Below are positions 45,234 to 54,942 of a DNA stretch of 64,000 nucleotides, in pieces. Numbering within the stretch: the first letter of the stretch is position 1; every line of letters begins with the position of its first letter. The position numbers were made by a program, and so were the translations under genes. The notes below the pieces were generated by a model. The model saw nothing but the letters and a program-made list of their open reading frames with translations. It did no database searches and was not told the origin of the DNA. Source of the stretch: Snuella sedimenti (GTDB taxonomy: Bacteria > Bacteroidota > Bacteroidia > Flavobacteriales > Flavobacteriaceae); contig NZ_JAELVQ010000014.1 in the NCBI RefSeq assembly GCF_016428595.1, positions 1 through 64,000 on the forward strand. Reading direction: 5' to 3'.

Positions 45234-46121
45234 ATGAAATTTGGAATTGTAGATAACCCCGAGATTATAGATTTCACATTACCGCCCGACCACCCTAAGA
45301 CCAAAACTGTTCTAAACAAGTATAAGGACGATAACATTCCTGAGATATACGTAGGTTGTGCCAAATGGAATAGGGCAGATCTTAAAGGATTCTATCCCAG
45401 AGGAACAAAAGATGAATTGGTGTATTATGCCTCGCAATTCAATGCAATAGAGCTCAATGCTACTTTTTACAGAATATTTCCAGCTGAGCAATTTGCGACA
45501 TGGTATAAAAAAACACCCGATGGATTTAAGTTTTTCCCTAAACTGAACCAGGAAATTAGTCATTGGAAACGTTTAAACGAAACCAAAGAAGTTGTTGACA
45601 ACTATTTATACAATGCAATCAATCTAAAAGAAAAATTAGGAACTATATTTTTACAAATGCATAATAATTTTGCACCTAAAGATTTTAATAGGGTAATACA
45701 GTTTGTAGAAGCCTGGCCAAAAGAGTTGCCGTTGGCAATTGAGTTTAGGCATACCGATTGGTATAACGATGCCTCGGTTGCTAAAGCGTTATATCAACTT
45801 TTAGAGGACAATAATATTGGAAATGTTATTGTAGACACAGCGGGGAGACGTGATTTATTGCATATGCGACTAACAAACGCAACAGCATTTGTACGCTATG
45901 TTGGAGCCAATCATCCAAGTGATTACAGCCGTTTAGACGATTGGATAGAACGTATTAACTATTGGAAGGGGGAAGGTATTAAAGAGATCGATTTTTTTAT
46001 ACATCAAAACATAGAAAAAGAATCTCCACTATTATCTGCCTATTTCATTAAAAAGATCAATGAACAATTAGGATATACCTTAAAGGTTCCTAATGAACAG
46101 GAACAACAGACATTACTTTAA
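45234..46121 (+). CDS. DUF72 (YecE-like) family protein
   Basis: The 295-residue protein has the TIM-barrel-like DUF72 pattern: YVGCAKWNRADLKGFYPRGT (about residues 38-57), FNAIELNATFYRIFP, FRHTDWYND, and RYVGANHPSDYSRLDDW near 220. Function is unknown; the family is widespread. It is 16 bases before the thioesterase gene and likely cotranscribed. Confidence 0.85.
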   Translation: MKFGIVDNPEIIDFTLPPDHPKTKTVLNKYKDDNIPEIYVGCAKWNRADLKGFYPRGTKDELVYYASQFNAIELNATFYRIFPAEQFATWYKKTPDGFKFFPKLNQEISHWKRLNETKEVVDNYLYNAINLKEKLGTIFLQMHNNFAPKDFNRVIQFVEAWPKELPLAIEFRHTDWYNDASVAKALYQLLEDNNIGNVIVDTAGRRDLLHMRLTNATAFVRYVGANHPSDYSRLDDWIERINYWKGEGIKEIDFFIHQNIEKESPLLSAYFIKKINEQLGYTLKVPNEQEQQTLL

Positions 46122-46136
46122 ATAGAAACACAAAAC

Positions 46137-46523
46137 ATGAGATTTCACACAAGAAAATGGGTTAAACCAGAAGATTTAAACCCAAACGGAACATTATTTG
46201 GTGGTCGTCTTTTAGAATGGATTGACGAAGAAGCTGCACTGTATACCATCATTCAATTGGAAAACCAGAAGGTAGTTACCAAATACATGAGCGAAATAGA
46301 TTTTAGGGCTTCAGCTAGAGAAGGTGATATTATTGAAATAGGTATAGAGGTTGTAAAATTTGGAACAGCATCGCTTACATTAAGTTGTGAGGTTAGAAAT
46401 AAAATGACCAGAGAAACCATAATTACCATTTCAAATATCGTAATGGTTAATTTAGATACCGATGGAAAGCCCAAACCACATGGGAAAACCCATATAGAAT
46501 ATGTGGCTGACAGATTGGAATAA
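46137..46523 (+). CDS. Acyl-CoA thioesterase (hotdog fold)
   Basis: The 128-residue protein is a single hotdog domain of the YciA/BFIT-type acyl-CoA hydrolase group, with the motif NPNGTLFGGRLLEWIDEEAAL (given here to its core GGRLLEWIDEEAA, about 24-36). It hydrolyses acyl-CoA; the preferred chain is not evident. Confidence 0.85.
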   Translation: MRFHTRKWVKPEDLNPNGTLFGGRLLEWIDEEAALYTIIQLENQKVVTKYMSEIDFRASAREGDIIEIGIEVVKFGTASLTLSCEVRNKMTRETIITISNIVMVNLDTDGKPKPHGKTHIEYVADRLE

Positions 46524-46753
46524 ATGCTAGAAATCCCACTTTAAAAATTATAAGTGATTTTAATATTCTATTGAATTTAATTCAATTTATATATCATCTA
46601 TTGGTAATTTTATAAAAATTTAATACCAAAGCATCTTAAACATTTAAATAGCTGCAATAAAATACAGTTTTTTATAAATTTGTTGCTCTTATAGCTTATG
46701 CTGCTTAATTTCAGTAGACATGTATAAGTTTTAATACAAAATTAAAGATATTT
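46524..46753 (+). promoter_or_regulatory. leuC upstream region with -7 box
   Basis: The 230-base gap has no gene. A 15-base palindrome TTGAATTTAATTCAA lies at 46571-46585. TAAATTTG (46675-46682), a TAnnTTTG match, is a candidate -7 box 72 bases before leuC. A nine-codon frame with two Leu codons (46698-46727) is present but no terminator follows it. Confidence 0.35.
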
Positions 46754-48148
46754 ATGAGCAAGACATTGTTTGACAAAGTATGGGATTCCCATGTTGTAAG
46801 AAAGATTGAAGGTGGACCGGATGTGTTTTTTATCGACCGTCATTTCATTCATGAAGTAACGAGTCCTGTAGCCTTTTTAGGCTTAAAAAATAGAGGATTA
46901 AAAGTGTTGTATCCAGAGCGAACCTTTGCGACAGCCGATCACAATACACCTACTATAAACCAGCACTTGCCTGTGCAAGATCCCTTATCTGCAAACCAAT
47001 TAAAGGCCCTAGAAGATAATTCTAATGAGCATGGTATTAGCCACTGGGGTTTAGGACATAGAAAAAATGGTATTGTACACGTTGTAGGACCTGAGAATGG
47101 CATTACCTTCCCAGGAGCTACAATTGTTTGTGGAGACTCACACACCTCTACACATGGTGCTTTTGGAGCCATTGCATTTGGTATTGGAACCTCCGAAGTA
47201 GAGATGGTTTTGTCTACACAGTGTATTATGCAGCCAAAGCCTAAAAAGATGCGTATTAATGTTAATGGACAATTAGGTAAAGGCGTAACACCTAAAGATG
47301 TTGCCTTATATATCATTTCACAACTAACAACATCAGGAGCAACTGGTTATTTCGTAGAATATGCTGGAGATGTGTTTGAAAATATGACCATGGAGGGACG
47401 TATGACCGTATGTAACTTGTCTATTGAGATGGGAGCACGTGGCGGTATGATCGCTCCAGACGAAACAACGTTTACTTACTTAAAAGACAAACCATTGTCT
47501 CTAAAAGGTGAAGCATGGGATACTGCAGTAGCACACTGGAAAACCTTGAGAACAGATGATGATGCTACATTCGATAAAGAATTAACATTTAGTGCAAGTG
47601 ATATTGAACCCATGATAACCTACGGAACCAATCCGGGAATGGGTATCGGTATATCGAAGCATATTCCGAATGCAGAAGCTGTAGAAGGTGGTGTTGCTAC
47701 CTATAAAAAATCCTTGGATTATATGGGATACCACGAAAATGATTCCATGATTGGTAAAAAGGTAGACTATGTGTTCTTGGGAAGTTGTACTAATGGACGT
47801 ATTGAAGATTTTCGTGCTTTTGCATCCATAGTAAAAGGAAAGAAAAAAGCAGAACACATTACCGCTTGGTTAGTTCCGGGATCACATGAAGTAGAAGATC
47901 AGATTAAGGAAGAAGGTATTTTGGATGTTTTAACAGAAGCTGGCTTTGCATTAAGACAACCAGGATGTTCGGCTTGTCTGGCCATGAATGACGATAAAGT
48001 ACCGGCAGGAAAATATGCGGTAAGTACTTCTAACAGAAACTTTGAAGGACGTCAAGGGCCTGGTTCCAGAACCTTGTTAGCAAGTCCTTTGGTTGCTGCA
48101 GCTGCAGCTGTTACTGGCGTTGTTACCGATCCGAGAACACTTTTGTAA
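46754..48148 (+). CDS. leuC: 3-isopropylmalate dehydratase large subunit
   Basis: The 464-residue aconitase-family subunit isomerises 2-isopropylmalate to 3-isopropylmalate in leucine synthesis. The Fe-S cluster cysteines are in [14 protein letters not shown] (about residue 342) and [13 protein letters not shown] (about 402-405), and the substrate region is [20 protein letters not shown]. It forms a heterodimer with LeuD, encoded 86 bases downstream. Confidence 0.96.
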   Translation: MSKTLFDKVWDSHVVRKIEGGPDVFFIDRHFIHEVTSPVAFLGLKNRGLKVLYPERTFATADHNTPTINQHLPVQDPLSANQLKALEDNSNEHGISHWGLGHRKNGIVHVVGPENGITFPGATIVCGDSHTSTHGAFGAIAFGIGTSEVEMVLSTQCIMQPKPKKMRINVNGQLGKGVTPKDVALYIISQLTTSGATGYFVEYAGDVFENMTMEGRMTVCNLSIEMGARGGMIAPDETTFTYLKDKPLSLKGEAWDTAVAHWKTLRTDDDATFDKELTFSASDIEPMITYGTNPGMGIGISKHIPNAEAVEGGVATYKKSLDYMGYHENDSMIGKKVDYVFLGSCTNGRIEDFRAFASIVKGKKKAEHITAWLVPGSHEVEDQIKEEGILDVLTEAGFALRQPGCSACLAMNDDKVPAGKYAVSTSNRNFEGRQGPGSRTLLASPLVAAAAAVTGVVTDPRTLL

Positions 48149-48200
48149 TTAAAAATTAAAAATGAATAGTTAAAAGTTAAAGAGGGCGTTCAAAGGCTTT

Positions 48201-48228
48201 AAACTTTAAACTTTAAACTTTAAACTTT
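48201..48228. repeat. In-phase heptamer repeats before leuD
   Basis: Four consecutive AAACTTT units (48201-48228) end six bases before the leuD ATG at 48235. The same heptamer, offset by one base, is repeated before hisA (40354-40388). Confidence 0.75.
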
Positions 48229-48234
48229 CAAAAA

Positions 48235-48831
48235 ATGGCTTACGATAAATTTAATGTATTAACAAGCACAGCGGTACCATTACCTTTAGAGAATGTAGAT
48301 ACCGATCAAATTATACCAGCACGTTTCTTAAAGGCAACAAAACGCGAAGGCTTTGGAGACAATTTATTTCGTGACTGGCGTTATAACGACGATAACACCC
48401 CTAAAGAAAGTTTTGTATTAAACAATCCTATTTATAGTGGAAAAATCTTGGTAGGAGGTAAAAACTTCGGATCAGGTTCATCAAGAGAGCATGCTGCATG
48501 GGCTATCTACGATTATGGATTCCGTTGTGTAGTATCTAGTTTCTTTGCAGATATTTTTAGAAACAACTGTTTAAATATTGGTGTATTACCCGTACAGGTA
48601 AGTCCAGAATTTTCAGAACAAATATTTAATGCTATCTACGACGACCCCAATACTGAAATAGTTGTAGACCTACAAAATCAAACCATTACTATTGCAGCTA
48701 CTGGTGCACAAGAATCATTCGATATAAATAGCTATAAAAAAGAAAACATGTTAAATGGTTTCGACGATATAGACTATTTGCAAAATATGAAAGGTGAAAT
48801 AGAAACGTTTGCAAACGGTTTGTTGCTATAA
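48235..48831 (+). CDS. leuD: 3-isopropylmalate dehydratase small subunit
   Basis: The 198-residue swivel-domain partner of LeuC. Typical motifs are [13 protein letters not shown] (about 20-32) and [22 protein letters not shown] (core GSGSSREHA, about 80-88). Normal length. Two bases separate it from leuA. Confidence 0.95.
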   Translation: MAYDKFNVLTSTAVPLPLENVDTDQIIPARFLKATKREGFGDNLFRDWRYNDDNTPKESFVLNNPIYSGKILVGGKNFGSGSSREHAAWAIYDYGFRCVVSSFFADIFRNNCLNIGVLPVQVSPEFSEQIFNAIYDDPNTEIVVDLQNQTITIAATGAQESFDINSYKKENMLNGFDDIDYLQNMKGEIETFANGLLL

Positions 48832-48833
48832 CA

Positions 48834-50354
48834 ATGGCTACACACAGATTAGAAATAATGGATACGACATTACGCGATGGCGAACAAACATCGGGTGTGT
48901 CGTTTTCTGCTTCTGAAAAGTTAACCATAGCTAAACTTTTACTTGAAGAACTAAAGGTAGATCGTATAGAAATTGCATCAGCCAGAGTATCAGAAGGAGA
49001 GTTTCAAGCCGTAAAGGATATTACCCAATGGTCCAAAGAATATGATTGTATAGACGCAATAGAGGTGTTAACCTTTGTCGATAATGGGGTATCGTTAGAT
49101 TGGATGATAGAGGCAGGCGCTAAGGTTCAAAATTTATTGACTAAAGGTTCATTAAATCATTTAACTCATCAGCTTAAAAAAACACCAGATCAGCACTTTA
49201 GTGAGATATCTGAAAATATTAAACTTGCAAACGAACGCGGTATTGCAACCAATATTTATCTTGAAGATTGGAGCAATGGCATGCGTAATTCCAAAGATTA
49301 TGTATTTGAGTTTTTAGAATTCTTGGCGACCCAACCTGTTAAGCGTATTATGCTACCAGATACCTTGGGTATTTTAACACCAAAAGAATCCTATGAATTT
49401 ATTAAAGAAATAAAAGACAAATACCCAAATACTCATTTTGATTTCCATGCCCATAATGATTATGATCTAGGCGTATCCAATGTAATGGAAGCCATAAAAG
49501 CAGGTGCTAATGGGTTGCACTTAACCATTAATGGTATGGGCGAACGGGCAGGAAATGCCCCTATGGCTAGTACCATAGCCGTTATTAACGACTTTATGCC
49601 CGATGTGGAAATAAATGTAAACGAAAAAGTGCTGTATACTGTAAGTAAACTGGTTGAGAACTTTTCGGGTGTGATGATTCCGGCTAACAAGCCTGTTATA
49701 GGCGCCAATGTTTTTACACAAACAGCTGGAATTCATGCCGATGGCGATAACAAAAAAAACCTCTATTTTAGTGATTTATTGCCTGAACGCTTTGGTAGGA
49801 CACGAAAGTATGCCTTAGGAAAATCTTCTGGTAAAGCCAATATTCAAAAGAATTTACAAGAATTAGGCTTACAGTTAAATGATGACGATTTGCGAAAAGT
49901 AACACAACGTATAATCGAACTGGGAGACAAAAAGCAAGTGGTTACCAAAGAGGATTTGCCCTATATCATTTCCGATGTACTGGATCGCTATACCCATGAA
50001 GAAAAGGTAAAAGTAGAATCCTATGTGTTGACACACTCAAAGGGCTTACGACCTTCAACTACTGTTGCTATGACCATTGAAGGGAAAACCTTTGAGGAAA
50101 ATGCATCTGGTGACGGTCAATTTGATGCCTTTATGAATGCCATACGTAACATTTTTAAACAGAAAAATTTAGTATTACCAGAACTTATCGATTATGCAGT
50201 GAGAATTCCGCCGGGAAGTCATTCTGATGCTTTATGTGAAACGATAATCACATGGAAGAATCAAGACAAAGAATTTAAAACCCGTGGTCTAGATTCCGAT
50301 CAAACCGTTTCTGCTATCAAAGCAACCGAAAAAATGCTAAACATATTTTATTAA
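48834..50354 (+). CDS. leuA: Alpha-isopropylmalate synthase-family enzyme
   Basis: The 506-residue protein opens MDTTLRDGEQTSGVSFSASE, the HMGL-like catalytic start, with the metal ligands HAHNDYDLG (His/His/Asn region near residue 205) and NGMGERAGNAP. The C-terminal third (about 385-506) is the LeuA dimer/regulatory domain. In the leuC-leuD-leuA-leuB unit the obvious role is 2-isopropylmalate synthesis from acetyl-CoA and 2-oxoisovalerate. A citramalate synthase role (acceptor pyruvate) is a realistic alternative, because this subgroup is hard to separate from CimA by eye and LeuBCD serve both routes. Confidence 0.82.
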   Translation: MATHRLEIMDTTLRDGEQTSGVSFSASEKLTIAKLLLEELKVDRIEIASARVSEGEFQAVKDITQWSKEYDCIDAIEVLTFVDNGVSLDWMIEAGAKVQNLLTKGSLNHLTHQLKKTPDQHFSEISENIKLANERGIATNIYLEDWSNGMRNSKDYVFEFLEFLATQPVKRIMLPDTLGILTPKESYEFIKEIKDKYPNTHFDFHAHNDYDLGVSNVMEAIKAGANGLHLTINGMGERAGNAPMASTIAVINDFMPDVEINVNEKVLYTVSKLVENFSGVMIPANKPVIGANVFTQTAGIHADGDNKKNLYFSDLLPERFGRTRKYALGKSSGKANIQKNLQELGLQLNDDDLRKVTQRIIELGDKKQVVTKEDLPYIISDVLDRYTHEEKVKVESYVLTHSKGLRPSTTVAMTIEGKTFEENASGDGQFDAFMNAIRNIFKQKNLVLPELIDYAVRIPPGSHSDALCETIITWKNQDKEFKTRGLDSDQTVSAIKATEKMLNIFY

Positions 50355-50388
50355 TTAAGAGAACATAAAATTTATATAAAACGAGCAA

Positions 50389-51447
50389 ATGAAATTTAAC
50401 ATAGCCCTTTTAGCCGGAGACGGTATAGGACCAGAAGTAATAGAACAAGCCGTAAAAGTTAGTGATGCCGTAGCAAAGAAGTTTGGACATGAAATCACTT
50501 GGAAACCTGCCTTAACAGGAGCAGCAGCTATCGATGCCGTTGGCGAACCATATCCCGATGAAACTCACGAGGTATGTGCGAATGCCGATGCTGTATTGTT
50601 TGGAGCCATTGGCCATCCAAAATTCGATAACGATCCATCTGCACCAGTACGTCCAGAACAAGGTTTACTTAAAATGCGTAAGAAATTAGGCTTGTTTGCC
50701 AATGTACGCCCAACGTTTACATTTCCTTCACTTTTAGATAAGTCACCCCTAAAACAAGAACGTATAGAAGGTACCGATTTGGTCTTTTTACGTGAATTGA
50801 CGGGCGGTATTTACTTTGGTGAAAAAGGAAGAAGAGATGAAGGTGAAACTGCATATGACAATTGTGTATATACTAGGAAAGAAGTACAACGTTTAGCTAA
50901 AAAGGGTTTTGAATTAGCCATGTCGCGCTCTAAAAAATTATGCTGTGTCGATAAAGCCAATGTTTTGGAAACGTCGCGTTTGTGGAGAGAAACTGTACAG
51001 GCTATGGAAAAGGATTACCCAGAGGTAGAAGTAAGCTACGAATTTGTGGATGCCGTAGCCATGCGCTTGGTACAATGGCCTAACAGCTACGATGTGTTAA
51101 TTACAGAGAACTTGTTTGGAGATATTCTAACCGATGAAGCGTCTGTAATTTCTGGTTCTATGGGATTAATGCCATCAGCATCTATGGGAGCCGATATTGC
51201 TTTGTTCGAACCTATTCACGGATCCTATCCACAAGCTACTGGTTTGAATATAGCGAATCCTATGGCAACAGTTTTATCTGCAGCTATGATGTTCGAAACA
51301 GCATTTAACCTTCCGGAAGAAGGAAAAGCGATTAGAGATGCTGTAAACAAAGCCCTGGCAGAAGGTATCGTAACTGAAGATCTTGCCGACGGAGGAAAAG
51401 CTTATGGTACTAAGGAAGTAGGTGATTGGTTAGCAGCTAATGTCTAA
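50389..51447 (+). CDS. leuB: 3-isopropylmalate dehydrogenase
   Basis: The 352-residue NAD-dependent decarboxylating dehydrogenase opens [18 protein letters not shown]. The substrate and metal site are visible in [12 protein letters not shown] (Arg/Thr) and [17 protein letters not shown] with [16 protein letters not shown]. The C-terminal [20 protein letters not shown] is the NAD signature. It is the last gene of the unit, closed by a terminator. Confidence 0.95.
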   Translation: MKFNIALLAGDGIGPEVIEQAVKVSDAVAKKFGHEITWKPALTGAAAIDAVGEPYPDETHEVCANADAVLFGAIGHPKFDNDPSAPVRPEQGLLKMRKKLGLFANVRPTFTFPSLLDKSPLKQERIEGTDLVFLRELTGGIYFGEKGRRDEGETAYDNCVYTRKEVQRLAKKGFELAMSRSKKLCCVDKANVLETSRLWRETVQAMEKDYPEVEVSYEFVDAVAMRLVQWPNSYDVLITENLFGDILTDEASVISGSMGLMPSASMGADIALFEPIHGSYPQATGLNIANPMATVLSAAMMFETAFNLPEEGKAIRDAVNKALAEGIVTEDLADGGKAYGTKEVGDWLAANV

Positions 51448-51470
51448 GCCGTATTGACATAAATTTATAG

Positions 51471-51503
51471 AAAAGTGAGTCCAAATGGGCTCACTTTTTT
51501 TGA
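51471..51503 (+). terminator. Rho-independent terminator after leuB
   Basis: AAAAGTGAGTCC (51471-51482) pairs with GGGCTCACTTTT (51487-51498, one G-U), followed by a T-run. It closes the leucine operon. Confidence 0.9.
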
Positions 51504-51560
51504 ATGTTTTTCTAATATCAGATTACCCGAATTAGACTGCTATTTTATGAAAAATCATGT

Positions 51561-51578
51561 CATTCCTGTACAGGAATG
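51561..51578. repeat. Short REP-like palindrome (CATTCCTGTACAGGAATG)
   Basis: CATTCCTGTACAGGAATG is a perfect 18-base palindrome in the leuB-ASCH gap, related to those at 5078 and 36984. Confidence 0.65.
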
Positions 51579-51628
51579 AATCCATAAGCCGAAAAGATCT
51601 ATCTTATTTTGACTTCATTTAGAATTGA

Positions 51629-51652
51629 TACATCGAGCGCAGTCGAGATGTA
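51629..51652. repeat. Short dyad TACATCGA..TCGAGATGTA
   Basis: TACATCGA-GCGCAG-TCGAGATGTA forms a stem with one bulged A just past the 3' end of the ASCH gene. It could act as a terminator for that gene or be another dispersed repeat. Confidence 0.45.
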
Positions 51653-51656
51653 AATA

Positions 51657-52127
51657 CTATTTCCAAACCGTTTTAAAATACTCGCAGACTATAATCATGT
51701 CTTCTGTTGGTTCTGAGCCTTTAGCTTTCATTTCCCTGCCGTAGTAATCCCAGTGTACTTTTTTCCAATAATCTAATGATTTATCGCCTTCCCCTTCAAT
51801 GTGGGCGTATTCCGGAGTGATGTCCTTAAATGGCACTTGTTCAACTTTGGTTGTTTGAATAATTGCTTTGGCTTGGCCATTCCAATTTGTTATTATATAA
51901 AGGTCTCCATTTTGAGGAAGCGGTTCCTTATATGTTTCAAACCACCACAAAGAAGTTGATGTAGCTTGTTTGATGCCTTCAACAGTCAATTGCGCACAGG
52001 TATCAGCATCCAGTTGGTTGTCACAAAAGTAGCAAACGACTGGCAAAGGTTTATTTTTATATTCGGGGTTATTTTGGATAAATCCTTGCCACAGTGCTTG
52101 TGCAGAACTATGAGTAGTTTTTGTCAT
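51657..52127 (-). CDS. ASCH-domain protein
   Basis: From the ATG at 52127 the product has 156 residues. It matches the ASCH domain, a PUA-like RNA-binding fold: TSTSLWWFETYKEPLPQNGDLYIITNWNGQAKAI (core LPQNGDLYIITNW, about 72-84) and EGEGDKSLDYWKKVHWDYY (core GEGDKSLDYWKKVH). Members are thought to act on RNA or nucleosides. The ATG at 52163 would add twelve residues. Confidence 0.85.
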   Translation of the reverse strand: MTKTTHSSAQALWQGFIQNNPEYKNKPLPVVCYFCDNQLDADTCAQLTVEGIKQATSTSLWWFETYKEPLPQNGDLYIITNWNGQAKAIIQTTKVEQVPFKDITPEYAHIEGEGDKSLDYWKKVHWDYYGREMKAKGSEPTEDMIIVCEYFKTVWK

Positions 52128-52251
52128 TGAAGAAAGGTGATTTAAGTAATCTCTAAGAATCAAATGTAAGCAAAAGTGAAAACATTTTTCTTTATCCTAG
52201 AACTTACTTTAATATAAAAGAATTGATAGTTGATATCAAGATATTCTTTAG

Positions 52252-53499
52252 TTAAGGAGCTTTAAACGACGAATTACTCGGCAATTCAAAAATCTCCAAA
52301 TCAAAATAGGGAAGTGCTGCTATAAGGTGATCGAAAATATCCGACATAATATACTCGTAATTTTCCCAACGTTTATCACTGCTAAACGCATAGATTTCCA
52401 TAGGGATTCCTTGTGTAGTAGGGGCTAGCTGACGTGCCATAATCATCATGTCTTTATTAATAGCAGAATGCTGCTTTAAGTAACTATCAATGTATTTTCT
52501 AAATACCCCTATATTAGTAAGATTGCGACCATTTAACAACATGTTTTTGTCCACATCATGTGATTGGTTGTAAGTTTGGATATCAGCCTGTCTTGATTCC
52601 AGGTATTTGGTAATTAACTGTACACCTTTTAATTTTTCTACATCAGCTTCCGTTAAATACTTAACACCTTGCTGATTAATATAAAGAGCACGTTTAATAC
52701 GACGCCCCTCCGAGCTGGTCATACCACGCCAATTTTTAAAAGAATCAGATATTAGGGCGTAAGTAGGAATGGTAGTTATGGTCTTGTCAAAATTCTGAAC
52801 CTTTACGGTAGCCAAAGTAATTTCAACAACATCGCCATCGGCACCGTATTTTTCAAAAGTGATCCAATCCCCAATGCGTACCATATCGTTAATAGAAACC
52901 TGAATACTGGCAACAAATCCTAAGATAGTATCTTTAAAAACAAGTAAAATAATTGCCGAAGCTGCACCAAGACTAGCCATGAATTCAATGAATTCAATAT
53001 TGGTAACTATGGCAAAAGCAGAAAAGATACCAATTACCCAAGCAAAAATCATAAACACCTGAATATAGCTCGCTACCGGTTTGTCCTTAAATTGGCTAAG
53101 CGTCTTTAGATAATCTTTAACGGTATTTAAAAAGCTTCTAACGATCCATAAGGCTAGTATAATACCAAATACTTTTAGACCTTTTTCTACGATATTTTCA
53201 TAATACTGAAAATCGATTAAAACAATTGGAACAAATTCTAAAGCTATTAAAAGCGGAATGATATGGGCGATATTTCGCGGTGCTTTGTTGGCTACAAGTA
53301 AGTCGTCAAAATTAGTTTTAGACTTTGCTGCAAACTGGGAAAATAAACCAATAAGCAGTTTTCTAATAATAAAGTCTATTATAAAAATAATAATAAGTAA
53401 ACCAATAAGCAACAGCAGCATGTTTAAATATTTTGCAGCTGTTTCGTTCGTTCCAACAGATACTAGGTAATCATAAAGTAAATGTTTAACAGATTCCAT
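52252..53499 (-). CDS. MscS-family mechanosensitive channel
   Basis: The 415-residue protein has N-terminal membrane segments (about 22-42, 80-100, 105-125, 148-170) and a pore-lining segment (about 172-200: MASLGAASAIILLVFKDTIL), then the beta domain with IQVSINDMVRIGDWITFEKYGADGDV (core VRIGDWI) and a cytosolic C-terminal domain. MscS channels release osmolytes under turgor stress. Its ATG overlaps by one base the stop of the DUF3817 gene, so the two are coupled. Confidence 0.9.
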   Translation of the reverse strand: MESVKHLLYDYLVSVGTNETAAKYLNMLLLLIGLLIIIFIIDFIIRKLLIGLFSQFAAKSKTNFDDLLVANKAPRNIAHIIPLLIALEFVPIVLIDFQYYENIVEKGLKVFGIILALWIVRSFLNTVKDYLKTLSQFKDKPVASYIQVFMIFAWVIGIFSAFAIVTNIEFIEFMASLGAASAIILLVFKDTILGFVASIQVSINDMVRIGDWITFEKYGADGDVVEITLATVKVQNFDKTITTIPTYALISDSFKNWRGMTSSEGRRIKRALYINQQGVKYLTEADVEKLKGVQLITKYLESRQADIQTYNQSHDVDKNMLLNGRNLTNIGVFRKYIDSYLKQHSAINKDMMIMARQLAPTTQGIPMEIYAFSSDKRWENYEYIMSDIFDHLIAALPYFDLEIFELPSNSSFKAP

Positions 53500-53789
53500 T
53501 ACTTAACAGGTTTTAGATATTTTCTATCAATATAAAAAGTGCCAAATGGAATGATAGCAGCCAATAGAACACCTCCAAATTGATTTGTATTCCACTCAAA
53601 ATCTTTCTTCAACATAATAGCTAGTACTATGTACCCCATAAACAATAAACCATGCGGCATACCCAACAACTTAACATATTGTGGATCGTCGAGCATGTAT
53701 TTAATTGGAGTGGCTATAAACAACAATAAAATATAAGAAAGCCCTTCTAGAAAAGCTACAATTCTAAATATACTAATAAATGAAACCAT
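53499..53789 (-). CDS. DUF3817 family membrane protein
   Basis: The 96-residue protein has about three hydrophobic segments (7-27, 42-60, 72-88) and the DUF3817 pattern FRIVAFLEGLSYILLLFIATP, then GMPHGLLFMGYIVLA. It is in the inner membrane, with unknown function. It is the upstream partner of the MscS gene, sharing a base with its start. Confidence 0.85.
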   Translation of the reverse strand: MVSFISIFRIVAFLEGLSYILLLFIATPIKYMLDDPQYVKLLGMPHGLLFMGYIVLAIMLKKDFEWNTNQFGGVLLAAIIPFGTFYIDRKYLKPVK

Positions 53790-53856
53790 AAAGCATTATT
53801 TTTAAGCTGCAAAAATACAGTACAGCAATTTAAAACATATAGCTTTTAAGACTTTT

Positions 53857-54474
53857 TTAAAATATATGGAAAATAATAAGCCCGTAAGCCAAAAAGCGCA
53901 ACAAGCGTAAGGAACCGAACAGCACTACATTTTTAAACGGAAAAGCAATAATACCAGCAGCGATACAGGACATAGAAAACGGCAATGGGAGCAGTGCTCC
54001 AACAACAATAAGGAAACCACCCCATTTTCTGGAGTTCTTAAGCTGCTTAGCCATTTTAACTTCTAAATAGTCATGTACAGTCGGAATTTTGGTAATCGCA
54101 ACACCAATCCAATACGATAATAAGCCCCCAACATAAGAAGCAAATGCAAGAACAGACAAGTACAACCACGGACTGTGCATTTTTCCAGACCAAGCTATAA
54201 AAATTTCGGGGGGTATTAGGCCCAACAGTGTTTCAGAAACAAAAAAGAAGATTAGCACACCGTATACTGGTAAGGTTTCTGTAAGACGTACCAATGCCGC
54301 ATTAATATCAAAAAAATGATTTAAACAGTAAATACCAACAACCAAAAGCACAATAACAGGCAAAGCCTTTCTAACAGCTTGCCAAACAAAACTATAAAAT
54401 CCCGTATAACTATAATACTGATGCAATAACTGAATACGTGATTTTTCGGTTTTATTTTTTAACTTTCCTTTCAT
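53857..54474 (-). CDS. VTT (DedA/SNARE-associated-like) membrane protein
   Basis: From the ATG at 54474 the product has 205 residues, a basic N terminus, and about five hydrophobic segments. The middle segment PVYGVLIFFFVSETLLGLIPPEIFIAW (core ETLLGLIPPE) and LIVVGALLPLPFSMSCIAAG resemble the VTT/DedA fold linked to membrane lipid transport. The ATG at 54504 would add ten residues. It is in the same direction as the DUF3817 gene, 67 bases upstream. Confidence 0.75.
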   Translation of the reverse strand: MKGKLKNKTEKSRIQLLHQYYSYTGFYSFVWQAVRKALPVIVLLVVGIYCLNHFFDINAALVRLTETLPVYGVLIFFFVSETLLGLIPPEIFIAWSGKMHSPWLYLSVLAFASYVGGLLSYWIGVAITKIPTVHDYLEVKMAKQLKNSRKWGGFLIVVGALLPLPFSMSCIAAGIIAFPFKNVVLFGSLRLLRFLAYGLIIFHIF

Positions 54475-54504
54475 GTGTTTGCACCTGTTTTTTGCAAAGT
54501 GCAA

Positions 54505-54888
54505 ATATAAGGGATAAGAGCGGTCTTATAAGGGATTTTTAAGATTATTTAACATGTATGAGGGACATCTCGGGAATTTCATTTAATCTTTTTTGCTCGT
54601 TAGTTAAAACTTAAACACTCTCTTGCTTCCAAGAATTTTTATCATCACAAATTCACGAATGACAGGATCAAAAAAATATTCGTGTATTCGTGGCAAAGCA
54701 TAATTTAGTCCATTAAGATGACATATGTCATTTTATCCTCTACTTTTTGTAGGTACCTTAGTAGTGTTTCAGCTGAAACAGGAAATATGAAGTAACCTCT
54801 TAACATCAAATAAAAACAAAAAATTATTTCTAAACACGTATATTTTTTATAACTTACTTAATTCCAGTAATCTACAAAATTAATGTCA
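54505..54888. promoter_or_regulatory. Intergenic region with palindromes upstream of leader element C
   Basis: No gene is seen in this stretch. Three palindromes lie close together: ATGACATATGTCAT (54718-54731), AGGTACCT (54751-54758) and TGTTTCAGCTGAAACA (54765-54780), the first and last perfect 14- and 16-base dyads. They are plausible operators for the EF-G-like gene, or parts of a dispersed repeat. An ATTCACGAAT...ATTCGTGTATTCGTGG stretch lies further left. Confidence 0.5.
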
Positions 54889-54942
54889 ATGAAACGAGTA
54901 TTAATTAATTTTAAAAATAGCTTCGAAAGAGGGTATGCTTAA
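54889..54942 (+). CDS. 17-aa mini-ORF of leader element C
   Basis: The ORF encodes MKRVLINFKNSFERGYA. B-to-C differ at 11 of 54 bases, with no indels. Length conservation across three copies is the main support. Confidence 0.4.
   Translation: MKRVLINFKNSFERGYA

Noticed and set aside
46698-46727. Short frame MLLNFSRHV upstream of leuC as a leucine leader peptide
   Set aside because: It has only two Leu codons and no terminator between it and leuC, so an attenuator is not supported.
46939-47316. 125-codon antisense frame within leuC
   Set aside because: It lies wholly inside conserved leuC and shows no family features of its own.
54640-54710. Inverted ATTCACGAAT / ATTCGTGTATTCGTGG stretch as a mobile element end
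   Set aside because: The repeat is short and imperfect, and no second end or coding content was found; kept only as a note in the intergenic entry.
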